From the NCBI GenBank assembly GCA_016285345.1, contig JAEEQN010000008.1, positions 1 to 64,000 of the forward strand: 64,000 nt of DNA, read 5' to 3'. The notes under the pieces were generated by a model. It searched no databases. It was not told where the DNA came from and saw only the letters and a program-made list of their open reading frames with translations. The position numbers and the translations under genes were made by a program. Each line of letters begins with the position of its first letter. Position 1 is the first letter of the stretch. This DNA comes from Victivallales bacterium (GTDB lineage: Bacteria; Verrucomicrobiota; Lentisphaeria; Victivallales; UBA1829). Shown one piece after another: positions 1 to 7,004 of the stretch.

Positions 1-685
1 GCTCGCTGTAGACCTTGCTGGCGGTGTCGAAGCCGAAGGACGTCTCGATGAACTTGTTCTTCAGGTCGCCGTCGATGGTCTTCGGGCAGCCGATGACCTG
101 GATCGGGATGTTTTTCGCCTTGTAGTACTCGGCGAGCAGGCAGGCGTTGGTGTTGGAGTCGTCTCCGCCGATGATCACGAGGGCGGAGATGCCGAGCGCC
201 TTGCAGTTCACCGCGCCCTTGTCGAACTGCTCGACCTGTTCGAGCTTGGTGCGGCCGGAACCGATCATGTCGAACCCGCCGGTGTTGCGGTAGGCGTTCA
301 TGAACTCGTCGGTGATCTCGACATAGTCGTTGTCCACGAGCCCGCTCGGGCCGCCCTTGAAACCGAACATGCGCGAAGCCTTGTTCAGCGACTTGATGCC
401 GTCGTAGATGCCGGCGATGACGTTGTGGCCGCCGGGGGCCTGGCCGCCGGAGAGGATGACAGCCACGTTTACGGGCTTGCCTTCGCCCGCGCCGCCCGCG
501 CTGAACTTCAGGTCTGGCATGTTGCTGGTGGACGGGAAGAGGGCGGCGATCTTTTCGGCGTCGGCGAACGCGGCCAGCGGGGTGCCTTTTTCGACCTTCA
601 CGGACGCGCCGGAACGCAGCGCGGGGGGAAGTTTCGGAGCGTATTCACTACGGACCTGCTGGAGCGGGGAAATCATCTTGGACAT
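1..685 (-). CDS. pfp: PPi-dependent phosphofructokinase, N-terminal 228 residues (partial)
   Basis: Diphosphate--fructose-6-phosphate 1-phosphotransferase reversibly converts fructose 6-phosphate and PPi to fructose 1,6-bisphosphate in cytoplasmic glycolysis. Visible motifs are GGQAPGGHN (about residues 80-88), GGDDSNT (173-179) and PKTIDGDLK (201-209). In this family an Asp as the fourth residue of GGDD, where ATP enzymes have Gly, together with PKTIDGD, marks PPi rather than ATP use. The long N-terminus before the first Gly-rich loop fits the roughly 550-residue long PFP class. The ATG at 685 is preceded by AGGAG about 7 nt upstream. The gene leaves the window at base 1, so its C-terminal half is not seen. 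The next gene upstream on this strand is far away, so it probably starts its own transcript. Confidence 0.93.
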   Translation of the reverse strand, partial: MSKMISPLQQVRSEYAPKLPPALRSGASVKVEKGTPLAAFADAEKIAALFPSTSNMPDLKFSAGGAGEGKPVNVAVILSGGQAPGGHNVIAGIYDGIKSLNKASRMFGFKGGPSGLVDNDYVEITDEFMNAYRNTGGFDMIGSGRTKLEQVEQFDKGAVNCKALGISALVIIGGDDSNTNACLLAEYYKAKNIPIQVIGCPKTIDGDLKNKFIETSFGFDTASKVYSE

Positions 686-939
686 GGTTGCAATCTCCTG
701 ATATGGATGATGGTTTGTGGTTTGGAATTTTGGTTAATCTAAATAATATAATGCCTTTTAGCGCCTTTTTCAAGTCCGCGCCCCCGCCTTCCGCCGCAGA
801 AACCGGAAAAAAAAGGCGTGATACGGAACGCTGGTGGACGATATTGCGTGCGTCGACGCTTTTCTCCTCGCACACACCAGCCCTACGTGAGAGCATCGAA
901 AAGCCGTCTCCCAAAAGGCTTTTCCCGCGCATACACGCA

Positions 940-974
940 AGTTTCAGTTAAAAATACTCCGTTTAACTGAAACT
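940..974. repeat. palindrome copy 1 (AGTTTCAGTTAAA family)
   Basis: A perfect 13-bp inverted repeat, AGTTTCAGTTAAA / TTTAACTGAAACT, encloses a 9-nt loop. This is the first of five copies within the first 7 kb. The loop sequence varies between copies while the arms are conserved, which points to selection on, or mobility of, the stem. Confidence 0.9.
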
Positions 975-1127
975 TGATTGTTGAAGGTACGTTCAAAAAC
1001 TATGAGCCCGTTTCATTCCTTGAAATCTGTGCATTGCGGATAGGAGTTGAGAAGATCGAACGGTTCTTTCTCCGACAATACAGGAGGTTTGAAACCATCG
1101 AAAAGCCGTCTCCCGCGTACACGCGCA

Positions 1128-1163
1128 AGTTTCAGTTAAAAATACTTCGTTTTAACTGAAACT
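1128..1163. repeat. palindrome copy 2 (AGTTTCAGTTAAAA family)
   Basis: A 14-bp perfect inverted repeat with a short loop. It forms the left end of the 176-bp duplicated leader, copy A. Confidence 0.9.
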
Positions 1164-1268
1164 TGGATCGGTTTTGCTGAACTCAACTGTTTTGTCTGAT
1201 TTCGCCTGAATTCGTTTGTTGTTCTTGCCCCGGTTCCAATGTTTTCCCTGATTCGCCCGTTTCTCCTC

Positions 1269-1297
1269 TTGCAATCTTTTCTTTTGCGTGGTATAGT
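1269..1297 (+). promoter_or_regulatory. sigma-70-like promoter in leader copy A
   Basis: TTGCAA (1269-1274), a 17-nt spacer and TATAGT (1292-1297). It points at the decayed gene start at 1342 and the glycosyltransferase at 1465, with no terminator seen between, so it may now drive the glycan cluster. Confidence 0.65.
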
Positions 1298-1341
1298 TAT
1301 GACAATACACCGCCGCTCGAACGCTTGGGAAACTTTTATTC

Positions 1342-1464
1342 ATGAAAAAAACAACGCAAACTCCTGCTGATCGCCGGAGACGCCGGGGCGCCCTTTCTCT
1401 GTTCGCCGGTCCGGCTTGGCGCCTGCGGCAGATTATGCTGTAAATTCATGAGGGAGTGGCAGAT
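1342..1464 (+). pseudogene. remnant 5' end of a Sel1-type gene, frameshifted in a poly-A run
   Basis: Bases 1342 to about 1377 are homologous to the first codons of the Sel1-repeat gene at 4943: both have TTC-ATG, an A-rich stretch and then CGCAAACTCCTGCT. Between the ATG and CGCAAACTC copy A has 10 bases against 9 in copy B, with seven consecutive A, so reading shifts by one. Corrected, it would begin MKKQRKLLLIAG, like the membrane anchor MKRSRKLLLIS of the intact copy. Beyond about 1380 the similarity is lost and no anchor or Sel1 repeat follows. I interpret it as the stump of a duplicated gene left upstream of the glycan cluster. Confidence 0.65.
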
Positions 1465-2565
1465 ATGAATCACATTTATATTCTTGAAGCCGACCCGACC
1501 ACGTTCGGCGGGATCCAGCACTTTGTCCGCAATCTCGCCTCTTATTTTCCGCAGGATCAGGTGACATTGCTCGCCTATTACGGAGAACTTTCCGGCATCA
1601 AACCGGTCGATGCCCCGCTCCGGATAATCCTCGAACACGGGTCTTTCCTGCGTCGGGGGTACCGTTCCCCTTCCGCAAGGATACGGAATCTTGCGCTGCT
1701 GCTCGATATCCCGCGCATCCGGCGCAAGCTGGAACAGCTGCTTCATGGCGACACGCTGGTCCTGAACTCCGCCTTTGCGATGTATTTTCTCTGTACGCCC
1801 AAACTCCTGCGCGAAAACCGGATCGTTCTGGTCCAGCACACCTGCACGCGCATGATGAAACGCAGAGCCTTCGATTTCGGCGGAGTGTTTCAAAAGGCGA
1901 AGATTACCTGTTTCAGAAAATATGTCGGGACCTTTGTCATGCTTTCGTCCCGGGAACACGAGGAGTTTCGCCAATGGCTGCCCCTCGAACAGAAAAATAC
2001 GCAGGTCATCCGCCATGCCATGAGGTTTCCGGCGGATCTTCCGGAGCAGTTTCCGCGTTCCGCCGCCGTCCTTGCGCGGCTGATCCCGCTGAAACGGATC
2101 GACCGCGTCATCGCCACGGCAAAATTGCTTCCGGATGTCATCTTCAATATCTACGGCACGGGACCGCAGGAACAGGAACTGAAAAAGCTGGCTTCCGGCA
2201 TAAGCAATGTCTGCTTCAAAGGATATACCAACGACATCGACAAGGTCTTCCGCGACAATTCCATTCTGCTGATCACCAGCGATTACGAAGGATACAATGT
2301 CGGCGGAATCGAAGCATGTGTTTACGGGCGTCCGGTCATTGTGCTTGACACCTACCCTGCCGCCGGCGACCTCGTCGAAAACGGAAAGAGCGGCATCGTG
2401 CTCAAGGATTATTCAGCATCAGCCCTGGCCGCGGCGATCAAAAAGGTGCTGGCAGATCCAGCTCATTACCGTGAAGGAGCATTGAAACACCGGGACCTTT
2501 ACGATATATCGTCCGTCCGAAATGCCTGGCGGGCGCTCCTTTTGAGAGAGGATTGTGAAAAATGA
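1465..2565 (+). CDS. glycosyltransferase, GT4 family
   Basis: A GT-B fold retaining glycosyltransferase that probably adds a sugar from a nucleotide-sugar donor to a cell-surface glycan at the cytoplasmic membrane. The C-terminal half carries the GT4 signature: ARLIPLKRID near residue 203, IYGTGPQEQEL, and an E-x7-E type motif in SDYEGYNVGGIEA around residues 272-284 followed by G-P-V. The N-terminus DPTTFGGIQHFVRNLA fits an acceptor domain. ATG 1465 is preferred over an in-frame GTG at 1456 because GAGGGAG lies just upstream at proper spacing. The stop overlaps the next start (ATGA), so it is co-translated with the GT2 gene. Acceptor and donor cannot be told from sequence. Confidence 0.82.
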   Translation: MNHIYILEADPTTFGGIQHFVRNLASYFPQDQVTLLAYYGELSGIKPVDAPLRIILEHGSFLRRGYRSPSARIRNLALLLDIPRIRRKLEQLLHGDTLVLNSAFAMYFLCTPKLLRENRIVLVQHTCTRMMKRRAFDFGGVFQKAKITCFRKYVGTFVMLSSREHEEFRQWLPLEQKNTQVIRHAMRFPADLPEQFPRSAAVLARLIPLKRIDRVIATAKLLPDVIFNIYGTGPQEQELKKLASGISNVCFKGYTNDIDKVFRDNSILLITSDYEGYNVGGIEACVYGRPVIVLDTYPAAGDLVENGKSGIVLKDYSASALAAAIKKVLADPAHYREGALKHRDLYDISSVRNAWRALLLREDCEK

Positions 2566-3008
2566 CCACACCGGTACAAGTCTCTGTTCTGATTCCCGTT
2601 TACAAGGCGGAGAAACATATCGCGCGCTGCGCAAAATATCTTTTTGAGCAAACTTTTGATTCCATCGAATTCGTTTTTGCGGATGATGCCTCCCCGGACA
2701 ACAGCATGAAAAATCTGCAGGATATGCTGGATCGATATCCGGCTCGGAAGGATTTCGTAAAGATCATTCGTCACAACAGAAACCGGGGGGTTGGAAAAAC
2801 ACGCCTGGATCTGCTCTTTTCCGCATCCGGGAAATATATTGTCTGGTGCGATGCCGATGATTATCTGGCGCCGGATGCTGTCGAGAAGTTGTTTCATGCG
2901 GCAGAAGACGGAAATGCGGATATTGTTTCTTCCAATTTCCGTGATGTTTTTGCCGACGGTTCCATAAAGGAAAGGAAGAGATTTCAATGGAACGGGATTG
3001 TTTTCTGA
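2562..3008 (+). pseudogene. glycosyltransferase family 2, N-terminal fragment (frameshifted gene, part 1)
   Basis: This 148-residue frame carries the catalytic half of a GT-A family 2 transferase: VSVLIPVYKAEKHI near the start, the nucleotide-binding FADDASPDNS at about 45-54 and the metal-binding VWCDADDYL around 95-103. Family members are normally over 300 residues. The frame ends at TGA 3006-3008, but a continuous frame resumes in the -1 phase at about 2987 and encodes the missing C-terminal part. I read this as one gene (2562-3565) broken by a single-base change near 2990-3005. It starts by ATGA overlap with the upstream GT4 gene. A sequencing error would give the same picture. Confidence 0.75.
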
Positions 3009-3565
3009 AGAGGATGCTGCAAGGGAAGGAGCTCCCTTACCTCTTTCTCATTTTTGCCAGACGGGATCTGTATATGAAAAACCGGTGTTTTCCATACATG
3101 GGAGTTAATTACGGTGAAGATTACGGCCTCGTGCCTAGATTGCTCTTCCATGCGAAAAAGATTGTCTTCCTTCCCGATGTTTTTTATTCCTATGTTTACG
3201 AGAATCCGCAAAGATATTGCAGCTGTTGGAAAAGTTCGTATCCGGAAGAGCGAACGAGAATCTATGAAAAATATGAGCTCTTCTGGGAGCCGCAGTATCA
3301 CCATGATCTGCGGCTCAACAAAATTCATGAAAAATGTGATTTCTACCGGATGTATGCACTGTCGGACCACCCGGGAAAGGAGGATCTGATCAAAATCAAT
3401 TCGTGGTGTCCGGAAATCTCTTTCCTTTCGTTGATCAGGGAAGCCAGACTGCCCTATATCCCCCTCATTCTGCTGGCATACATGCGCTTGCCCGGAGAGA
3501 TGTCCTTGTATGCTTCAGCATGCAGAGATCTTTACCGTTGGCTGATCCGCATGAAGAGCGTGTAA
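2987..3565 (+). pseudogene. glycosyltransferase family 2, C-terminal fragment (frameshifted gene, part 2)
   Basis: A 192-residue frame with no start of its own that looks used; its first ATG overlaps the end of part 1. GVNYGEDYGLVPRLLFHAKKIVFLPDVFYSYVYE matches the usual place in GT2 enzymes of a G-E-D motif followed by the acceptor-side helix and a Y-x-Y segment. It therefore supplies the C-terminal half of the enzyme begun at 2562. The next gene starts 1 nt after its stop codon, as expected of an operon of surface-glycan genes. Whether the two parts act as a split enzyme is unlikely but not excluded. Confidence 0.72.
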
Positions 3566-3566
3566 T

Positions 3567-4442
3567 ATGAATCTCATCAACATTCCCTGTTCTGTACACT
3601 TCGATGTGACCGTCGCGCTGAACAGCGATCCGCTGCAGCCGGAACATCCCGATCTCATTCTCAAGCAAATTAAGGCGCAGCACGGCTTCTGGGGACCGTG
3701 CCGGAACACGATCAACGCGGACCCGTTTCTGTTTGTCCATGACGGAAAGATTTTCCTTTTCTATGAGGAAATGGGGCTGATCTACACCCACGGCAAGATC
3801 AGGATGATCTCATCTGCCGACCTCGAACATTGGAGTGAACCGGTCGATGTTCTGCCCGAACCGTGGCACTTGTCCTATCCCTTTGTCTTTGAGGCGGAAG
3901 GGAATATCTGGATGATCCCCGAGTGTTACCGGAGCGGCGGGGTGCGGCTCTACTCCGCCGAAGATGATTCCCTGCGGCACTGGAAGTTTGAAAGATTTCT
4001 GCTCCGCGGTGAACGCCTCGTTGATTCCTCGGTCTGCTTCAGGGAGGGCGTTTATTACATGCACTGCTGTTCCATGGAAAACGGCAAAAACATTCTCCGC
4101 CTGTTTACGGCGGAACATCCCGCGGGTCCATGGCAGGAACACCCATGCTCCCCGGTGGCGGAAAGCCGCAACGGCGGATCGCTCTTTGAACACGAAGGAA
4201 AACTCTGGCGCTTTGCCCAGCGGTCCGACATCCATTATGGCGACGGGCTCGATCTCTTTGAGATCAGCCAAATGACCCCTGACAAATATGAGGAATGCCT
4301 CGTCCGCGACCATTTTCTCCGCAAGGGACACCATTACAATGTCGTGCAGTTTCAGAGCAAGACCGTCACGGCGCGGAGCCATGCTTTTCTTTCCTTCATG
4401 GTCCTGGAGTTCTGCCGCCGGCTCCGGCACGTTCTGTCCTGA
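3567..4442 (+). CDS. GINT1 N-terminal-like beta-propeller protein of the glycan cluster
   Basis: A 291-residue protein with repeated blades of the type x-ADPFLF-x-(D/E)GK-x-(F/W)-x-(F/W): NADPFLFVHDGKIFLFYEE, SYPFVFEAEGNIWMIPE, VDSSVCFREGVYYMHC and NGGSLFEHEGKLWRFAQ. These match the five-bladed, GH43/GH32-like domain known as the glucosamine inositolphosphorylceramide transferase N-terminal domain, often found in bacterial capsule and O-antigen clusters. A sugar-binding or sugar-transfer accessory role is inference. There is no signal peptide, so it is probably cytoplasmic. It starts 1 nt after the GT2 stop. After its TGA the same frame stays open for 52 more codons, so the present C-terminus may be truncated. 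Confidence 0.7.
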   Translation: MNLINIPCSVHFDVTVALNSDPLQPEHPDLILKQIKAQHGFWGPCRNTINADPFLFVHDGKIFLFYEEMGLIYTHGKIRMISSADLEHWSEPVDVLPEPWHLSYPFVFEAEGNIWMIPECYRSGGVRLYSAEDDSLRHWKFERFLLRGERLVDSSVCFREGVYYMHCCSMENGKNILRLFTAEHPAGPWQEHPCSPVAESRNGGSLFEHEGKLWRFAQRSDIHYGDGLDLFEISQMTPDKYEECLVRDHFLRKGHHYNVVQFQSKTVTARSHAFLSFMVLEFCRRLRHVLS

Positions 4443-4601
4443 AAAAGCGAAAAGTTCGAAGCGCTGAAGTGGATCATGCGGAGCAATCTCCATTCATGCG
4501 ACTACGCATCGCCCGTCGAGTACTGCACTGACATGCTGAAGTGGCTGTGGCGGGATCTGGAAAAGGCGTGGCTCCAGTTCGTGAACTGGCTTCCCTGGTA
4601 A
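4443..4601 (+). pseudogene. in-frame open extension beyond the stop of the propeller gene
   Basis: Directly after TGA 4440-4442 the same frame is open for 52 codons and ends at TAA 4599-4601. The hypothetical peptide is Trp-rich and protein-like (begins KSEKFEALKWIM, ends FVNWLPW). It has no start codon or ribosome site of its own. It could be the original C-terminus of the propeller protein, cut off by a nonsense mutation, or the tail of a deleted neighbouring gene. Confidence 0.4.
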
Positions 4602-4605
4602 GCCG

Positions 4606-4680
4606 CCTTTTTTGCATCACTTTGCCTTTCTTGCCTCACCTTGCCATCCTTGCCTTTCTTGCCTTACCTTGCCTCACCTG
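4606..4680 (+). repeat. low-complexity CTTGCC-type repeats
   Basis: About seven imperfect copies of a decamer-like motif centred on CTTGCC(T/A)T follow the end of the glycan cluster. The tract has no coding potential. It may be slippage-prone, and I see no hairpin. Confidence 0.55.
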
Positions 4681-4728
4681 TAAAGGATTCGATTGTCACT
4701 TTTTTTATGAGGGTAAAAAAACATGTCT

Positions 4729-4764
4729 AGTTTCAGTTAAAAGTACTTCGTTTTAACTGAAACT
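4729..4764. repeat. palindrome copy 3 (AGTTTCAGTTAAAA family)
   Basis: 14-bp perfect inverted repeat, left end of the duplicated leader copy B. It differs from copy 2 by one loop base. Confidence 0.9.
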
Positions 4765-4869
4765 TGGATCGGTTTTGCTGAACTCAACTGTTTTGTCTGA
4801 TTTCGCCTGAATTCGTTTGTTGTTCTTGCCCCGGTTCCAATGTTTTCCCTGATTCGCCCGTTTCTCCTC

Positions 4870-4898
4870 TTGCAATCTTTTCTTTTGCGTGATATAGT
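4870..4898 (+). promoter_or_regulatory. sigma-70-like promoter of the Sel1-repeat gene
   Basis: TTGCAA (4870-4875), a 17-nt spacer and TATAGT (4893-4898), 45 nt before the ATG at 4943. Confidence 0.7.
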
Positions 4899-4942
4899 TA
4901 TGACGAAATACCAACTCTCCTTAATTGGGAAAAGCCTTGTTC

Positions 4943-6559
4943 ATGAAAAGAAGCCGCAAACTCCTGCTTATCTCGCTGGGCATTCCGGTGATATGCGTCC
5001 TGCTGATCGCCGGGCTCGTCGCGCTCGCGGTACTGACCCGTTCCGACCCGGTATTCGACTACGACGACCCGGAATCCCTGTGGGAGCTCGCGGAATGCAC
5101 GGAACGCTACATCGTCCAGACGACGGACAGGGGCTCGTCCGCCCGGAAGGAAGCGCTGAAAGTGTTGGAGGACATTGCGTTGCTCGAAGTCTCCGAGGAG
5201 GAGAAAGCCCGCCTCATCCGTGAACGCTTCCCGGAGGAATCCTTCTGGACCGAGGATCTGAAAGCTCTGCAGAAGCAGGCGGAATCGGGCGACGCCGAGG
5301 CACAATTTCAGCTCGGATGCTTTTATTCGTTGAGGCAGGACGTCCGTGCCTCCGATGCAGACCTGGACCGCGGCAAATGTGTCATGAAATCCCATGCGAT
5401 GGCGTACAAGTGGTTCCGCAAAGCCGCCCAACAGGGCCACGCGAAGGCGCAGAGCCGGATTGTCAGAAGCATGTTCTTCGGTCATCCGGCATACAAAAAC
5501 GTCGAGGACGTCGATGCTCGCACCCTGACACCCGTGATCGAAAAAACGCTCGTACGCGAAGCCGACGACTGGCAGACCAAAGCGGCCATGCAGGGCGATC
5601 CCGATGCACTTTGTGCAGAGCTCGGCTCGGATGAGGATGAAGAACGGAACAGAAGGACCGCCCTCGCGATCTTCCGCGAAGCAGCCGAGCAGGGCGACGT
5701 CGAGGCGATGCTCTCGACGGCATCCCTGCTGGAGTATTTCGACGACTTCGACGGCGCCGCCGAATGGTACCGCAAGGCCGCCGAACTCGGTAACGTGTCC
5801 GGCATGGTGTCATACGCGGAATACCGTGAAAAAATGATGGAGCCGGACGATGAGGATACCGTCCCCAAGGACTGGGAATGGCGGCAGAAGGCATACGATG
5901 CCGCCATGAAGCAGCTGGACGAGGGCAGCGCCAGGGGGATCCGGAAAGTCAGGGAACTCTCTGTGCCTGTTTTTCTGGAGAGACTGACCGGAGGGGAAAG
6001 CGAAGAGGCGTTCGCAGCACGGGTCATGCCGCGGCTGTGGGAACTGATCGAACGGCACGGCGACTACGAAGACGCGCCCCAGGTCATCCGGCACCTGATG
6101 GGGATCGCCGGACTGGACTACGGCACGCTCGACCGCCTGTTCGCGGAGCTTGGCATGTATCTGTATCAGAAGAGATACGCGGATCATCTGCTGGACAGCG
6201 ATACGCCGGCGGAACAGGCCGAGGGCGTCAGGCTGCTCCGCAAACTCGCCGGATTCAGCTATCTCGAGGCGCGACGCCGGCTTGCAAAGTGTTATCTGGA
6301 AGGGACCGGCGTACCGAAGGACAAGGCGGAAGGCGTCAGACTGCTGCGGACAGCTGCGGGAAAAGGCGATGTTGTCGCAATGCGCCTGCTGAGCAACTGT
6401 CTCCGCACCGGCGACCCGCCGAAAAATTGGTTCGAGGCGCTTCGATGGGAGCTCCGGGCGGATACCTATTCGACGCATTATGATTCCGTCCCCGAATACG
6501 TGATCCACCAGGTGAAGAACGCGGCCGAAAACGCCTGGGACGATCTCCGGCGGCGTTGA
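4943..6559 (+). CDS. membrane-anchored Sel1-repeat (TPR-like) protein
   Basis: A 538-residue protein with a basic N-terminus (MKRSRK) and one hydrophobic segment at about residues 7-28, so it is probably anchored in the inner membrane with the bulk outside. Sel1-like repeats are visible around 115-165 (GDAEAQFQLG..AYKWFRKAAQQGHAKAQ), 235-300 (ALAIFREAAEQGDVEAM..AAEWYRKAAELGNVSGM) and 425-500 (EGVRLLRKLAG..EARRRLAKCYLEGTGVPKDKAEGVRLLRTAAGKGD). Such repeats scaffold protein-protein contacts; no catalytic domain is present and no specific role can be assigned. ATG 4943 is chosen over an upstream TTG because it directly begins the signal-anchor. It has its own promoter in the duplicated leader. 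Confidence 0.78.
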   Translation: MKRSRKLLLISLGIPVICVLLIAGLVALAVLTRSDPVFDYDDPESLWELAECTERYIVQTTDRGSSARKEALKVLEDIALLEVSEEEKARLIRERFPEESFWTEDLKALQKQAESGDAEAQFQLGCFYSLRQDVRASDADLDRGKCVMKSHAMAYKWFRKAAQQGHAKAQSRIVRSMFFGHPAYKNVEDVDARTLTPVIEKTLVREADDWQTKAAMQGDPDALCAELGSDEDEERNRRTALAIFREAAEQGDVEAMLSTASLLEYFDDFDGAAEWYRKAAELGNVSGMVSYAEYREKMMEPDDEDTVPKDWEWRQKAYDAAMKQLDEGSARGIRKVRELSVPVFLERLTGGESEEAFAARVMPRLWELIERHGDYEDAPQVIRHLMGIAGLDYGTLDRLFAELGMYLYQKRYADHLLDSDTPAEQAEGVRLLRKLAGFSYLEARRRLAKCYLEGTGVPKDKAEGVRLLRTAAGKGDVVAMRLLSNCLRTGDPPKNWFEALRWELRADTYSTHYDSVPEYVIHQVKNAAENAWDDLRRR

Positions 6560-6633
6560 TCCGCGGTAGATTTGAACCGGCAACCACACCATACCGCACA
6601 ATGTCACTCCATGATCTGCTCAGGAGAAAATCT

Positions 6634-6673
6634 CTAGTTTCAGTTAAAAAATGTTTGTTTTAACTGAAACTAG
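6634..6673. repeat. palindrome copy 4
   Basis: Arms CTAGTTTCAGTTAAAA and complement. It is flanked by CTAG on both sides, so the stem is 2 bp longer than in copies 1-3. Confidence 0.9.
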
Positions 6674-6686
6674 CGCGTGTGCGTGG

Positions 6687-6733
6687 GAGGAGGCGGGCCT
6701 CCACTGCGGCAGCGTCCGGCTTCGCCCGGGCAC
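6687..6733 (+). repeat. two-hairpin 3' element, copy E1
   Basis: GGAGGCGGGCCTCC hairpin, ACTGCGG linker, then a GTCCGGCTTCGCCCGGGCAC hairpin. It lies downstream of the Sel1-repeat gene and in its orientation. The same two-part design recurs at 10903, 23392, 35450, 42179 and 46783. Confidence 0.7.
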
Positions 6734-6780
6734 AAATCAAGGCAAAAGCAAGATTCAAGGTGAGGTGAAAACATAAAACT

Positions 6781-6820
6781 CTAGTTTCAGTTAAAAAGAA
6801 TTTGTTTTAACTGAAACTAG
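6781..6820. repeat. palindrome copy 5
   Basis: Same arms with flanking CTAG as copy 4, different loop (AGAATTTG). It is followed by GCGCGT, as is copy 4. Confidence 0.9.
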
Positions 6821-6830
6821 CGCGTAGCAC

Positions 6831-6914
6831 GTGTGCGCATGAAACCGGAAACCGTTTTTGCAAGAATCAAGCGTGTGCGCGTGAAATCGGAAACCGTTTT
6901 TTGCAGAAATCAAG
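6831..6914 (+). repeat. two tandem copies of a roughly 42-bp unit
   Basis: The units begin GTGTGCGC and contain GGAAACCG, a T-run, TTGCA and AATCAAGC. They differ by a few substitutions and indels. Any frames through them lack a ribosome site. Confidence 0.65.
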
Positions 6915-6946
6915 CGTGTGTTTTCGGCGAATCGCGCCCTGTTGAA

Positions 6947-6975
6947 TTGAAAAATACGGAAAAAGATGCTATAGT
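6947..6975 (+). promoter_or_regulatory. promoter of the NhaC-type antiporter gene
   Basis: TTGAAA (6947-6952), 17-nt spacer, TATAGT (6970-6975) with upstream TGC, i.e. the extended -10 TGCTATAGT seen at several promoters of this window. The start codon is 30 nt downstream. Confidence 0.75.
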
Positions 6976-7004
6976 AATCTTCAAACAACAAAGGATTAAC
7001 CGAC

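Larger units (their letters stand above)
1128..1303 (+). repeat. duplicated 176-bp promoter/leader, copy A
   Basis: This segment matches 4729-4904 at about 174 of 176 positions by direct comparison; the differences are one base in the palindrome loop and one just before the -10 box. It begins with the palindrome and contains a sigma-70-like promoter. Similarity weakens after 1303 but resumes at the ATG at 1342, with the same 38-nt spacing as in copy B. In copy B the unit drives the Sel1-repeat gene; here it lies upstream of the glycosyltransferase cluster. Confidence 0.92.
686..1464. other. intergenic region with palindromes, a direct repeat and a duplicated leader
   Basis: No convincing intact gene lies here. 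The segment around 894-974 is repeated around 1096-1163: both start with a short motif reading ATCGAAAAGCCGTCTCCC and run into the AGTTTCAGTTAAA palindrome. The right part (1128-1303) is the first copy of the 176-bp leader also found at 4729-4904, followed by a decayed gene start. Short reading frames on both strands lack ribosome sites and family resemblance. Confidence 0.7.
4729..4904 (+). repeat. duplicated 176-bp promoter/leader, copy B
   Basis: Second copy of the leader at 1128-1303. Here it ends 38 nt before the start codon of an intact Sel1-repeat gene, so this is probably the original, functional context. Confidence 0.92.
6560..7004. other. intergenic region with two palindromes, a two-hairpin element and a tandem repeat
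   Basis: No gene is seen. The region holds palindrome copies 4 and 5, the two-hairpin 3' element at 6687-6733, a roughly 42-bp unit repeated twice at 6831-6914 (core GGAAACCGTTTTTTGCA..AATCAAGC) and the promoter of the downstream antiporter. Confidence 0.7.

Noticed and set aside
2985..3010. Programmed -1 frameshift in the GT2 gene
   Set aside because: No X-XXY-YYZ slippery heptamer in the zero frame and no downstream pseudoknot apparent.
4440..4442. Selenocysteine readthrough at TGA
   Set aside because: No SECIS-like hairpin immediately downstream and no redox motif around the codon.
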